Positions 40,215 through 41,039 of a DNA stretch of 41,039 bases are shown here, one piece after another (position 1 is the first letter of the stretch; the number at the start of each line of letters is the position of its first letter). The notes under the pieces are model-generated. The model saw only the letters and a program-made list of their open reading frames with translations, was not told the DNA's origin and searched no databases. The position numbers and the translations under genes are program-made. The stretch lies in the NCBI GenBank assembly GCA_947455935.1, contig CANGPV010000009.1:1-41039 (forward strand), in the 5' to 3' direction. The DNA is from Comamonadaceae bacterium (GTDB lineage Bacteria > Pseudomonadota > Gammaproteobacteria > Burkholderiales > Burkholderiaceae_C).

Positions 40215-40793
40215 CTAAAATTTATAACGTATACCCATGCTAATCGCTGAAGATTTACTCTGTTCAGAATCTATTTTTTTAGACCGACTGACCTCAGTGG
40301 AAAGGCCCCATTTGTGATCTATGTTGTAGGAAACCCCCAAACCGTACACCGTATGCGCATAGGTTGAATCTGTAGGTTTTTGAACAATAGCTCGATTGAT
40401 GATCGTTGGTTGTATAGATTGTTTTCCGTATTGTCGACCTAACTTTGCATATCCACCCCATGATTCATTGAATGCGATGAATGGGCGCAGACCTAGGCTG
40501 TAGCCATTTTTTACTTCAACTGTAACTGTGCCAAGTCGAGAATTCAGTAGGGATGAATCACTGGTGCCATCAAACACATTGGCTTCTAAGGCCAAATTCT
40601 CTATCACCACATAAGCTAAACCCAAGCCCACAACGCCAGGCTTGAAAGTACCCAAGTTTTTGGATGACTCATCTTTGATGGAGATTTGTGAGTAAGTGAT
40701 TCCACCAAATATATCGCCAACGTTTTGCGCCAACAGATCACCCGCACTGATAGATAACAGCGTTAACAAAACTACTCTCAGATCATTTGCCAT
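40215..40793 (-). CDS. Outer-membrane beta-barrel protein (OmpA/OMP_b-brl-like)
   Basis: A protein of about 192 residues with a signal peptide (VVLLTLLSISAGDLLA) and eight or so amphipathic strands: GDIFGGITYSQISI, GVVGLGLAYVVIENLALEANVF, GLRPFIAFNESWGGYAKLG, YGLGVSYNIDHKWGLSTEVS, ending SMGIRYKF with the terminal Phe of outer-membrane barrels. Function unknown. The track start is a GTG at 40817; I prefer the ATG at 40793, though neither has a strong ribosome binding site. Confidence 0.78.
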   Translation of the reverse strand: MANDLRVVLLTLLSISAGDLLAQNVGDIFGGITYSQISIKDESSKNLGTFKPGVVGLGLAYVVIENLALEANVFDGTSDSSLLNSRLGTVTVEVKNGYSLGLRPFIAFNESWGGYAKLGRQYGKQSIQPTIINRAIVQKPTDSTYAHTVYGLGVSYNIDHKWGLSTEVSRSKKIDSEQSKSSAISMGIRYKF

Positions 40794-40817
40794 GTTTATT
40801 TGAAAACCTAAAGGCAC

Positions 40818-41039
40818 TGGTAAATCTTTGTTTTTTACTTAAACTTACTCAACTCTATAGCAAAACCTACACTAGGCTAATTCCTCAATTTTCACACTAA
40901 TACTTTGGTATGGCAATCCCAACTGTACGAGTTGGCCACAGTTAGACACAGCTGAAAAAATTACTTGGCTTAACGCCTTTTTGGTTCCTCTGAACTTAAC
41001 CAATGTTTCAAGAAACAAACCTAAAGTCGATAAATTCAG
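40818..41039. other. Right-edge intergenic region
   Basis: No convincing gene. It should hold the promoter of the barrel gene. A short inverted repeat CAACT-GTACG-AGTTG lies at about 40920-40934. Nothing else stands out. Confidence 0.4.

Noticed and set aside
1-41039. CRISPR array, tRNA, rRNA, prophage or toxin-antitoxin system
   Set aside because: No regular spaced repeats, tRNA-like cloverleafs, rRNA segments, phage structural genes or recognisable toxin-antitoxin pairs were seen.

Overview
The window looks like chromosomal DNA from a betaproteobacterium of the order Burkholderiales, most likely a freshwater Comamonadaceae (Limnohabitans/Rhodoferax-like). This is inferred from gene order (dusB-fis-purH, yqgE-ruvX-pyrR-pyrB-pyrC', rubredoxin/thiD/hemL, ychF-FAD monooxygenase-dsbC-M61 peptidase) and from protein flavour; no database search was possible.

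Layout: 1-60 holds the first codons of a probable TauE/SafE-type permease (minus strand). At about 108-1558 an IS3-family insertion sequence sits inside the loop of what looks like a former rho-independent terminator. A ModE/LysR-type regulator with a PBP-like domain (minus) is divergent from a formate operon: OFA-family oxalate/formate transporter, then fdsG-fdsB-fdsA-fdsC-fdsD, encoding a soluble NAD-linked molybdenum formate dehydrogenase. At 10.4-13.4 kb are a small membrane protein, a small predicted barrel protein, an exported transglutaminase-like protein and a lone molybdate-binding protein ModA. At 13.5-15.1 kb is a flavocytochrome c sulfide dehydrogenase-like pair (fccA/fccB). At 15.1-18.9 kb a minus-strand operon yqgE-ruvX-pyrR-pyrB-pyrC' serves pyrimidine synthesis; its dihydroorotase-like member lacks the metal-binding histidines. 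Then come photolyase, rubredoxin (missing from the ORF track), thiD and hemL.

From 22.9 kb a second small barrel protein, related to the one at 11.0 kb, starts a translationally packed group with soxC and a short single-haem soxD (sulfite/sulfur dehydrogenase). Formate dehydrogenase and SoxC are both molybdenum enzymes, so ModA could serve both; fccAB and soxCD together point to lithoheterotrophic oxidation of reduced sulfur, and formate oxidation supplies NADH. Next are housekeeping genes (purH, fis, dusB, ychF, a UbiH-like monooxygenase, dsbC, an M61 peptidase), a partial phenylacetate catabolic cluster (paaK, paaI, paaG, and divergent paaF), an alpha/beta hydrolase and a glutaredoxin-fold protein without its active cysteines.

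The last 2.3 kb (38.7-41.0 kb) has a different character: AT-rich, made of small exported proteins of unknown function, including a Cys-X11-Cys repeat protein and two tandem small secreted proteins that share a C-terminal motif, the second apparently frameshifted, plus an outer-membrane beta-barrel gene. This tail, the terminator-targeted insertion sequence, the paired unknown barrel proteins and the metal-less PyrC' are the most interesting parts. I saw no rRNA, tRNA, CRISPR array, prophage or defence system.
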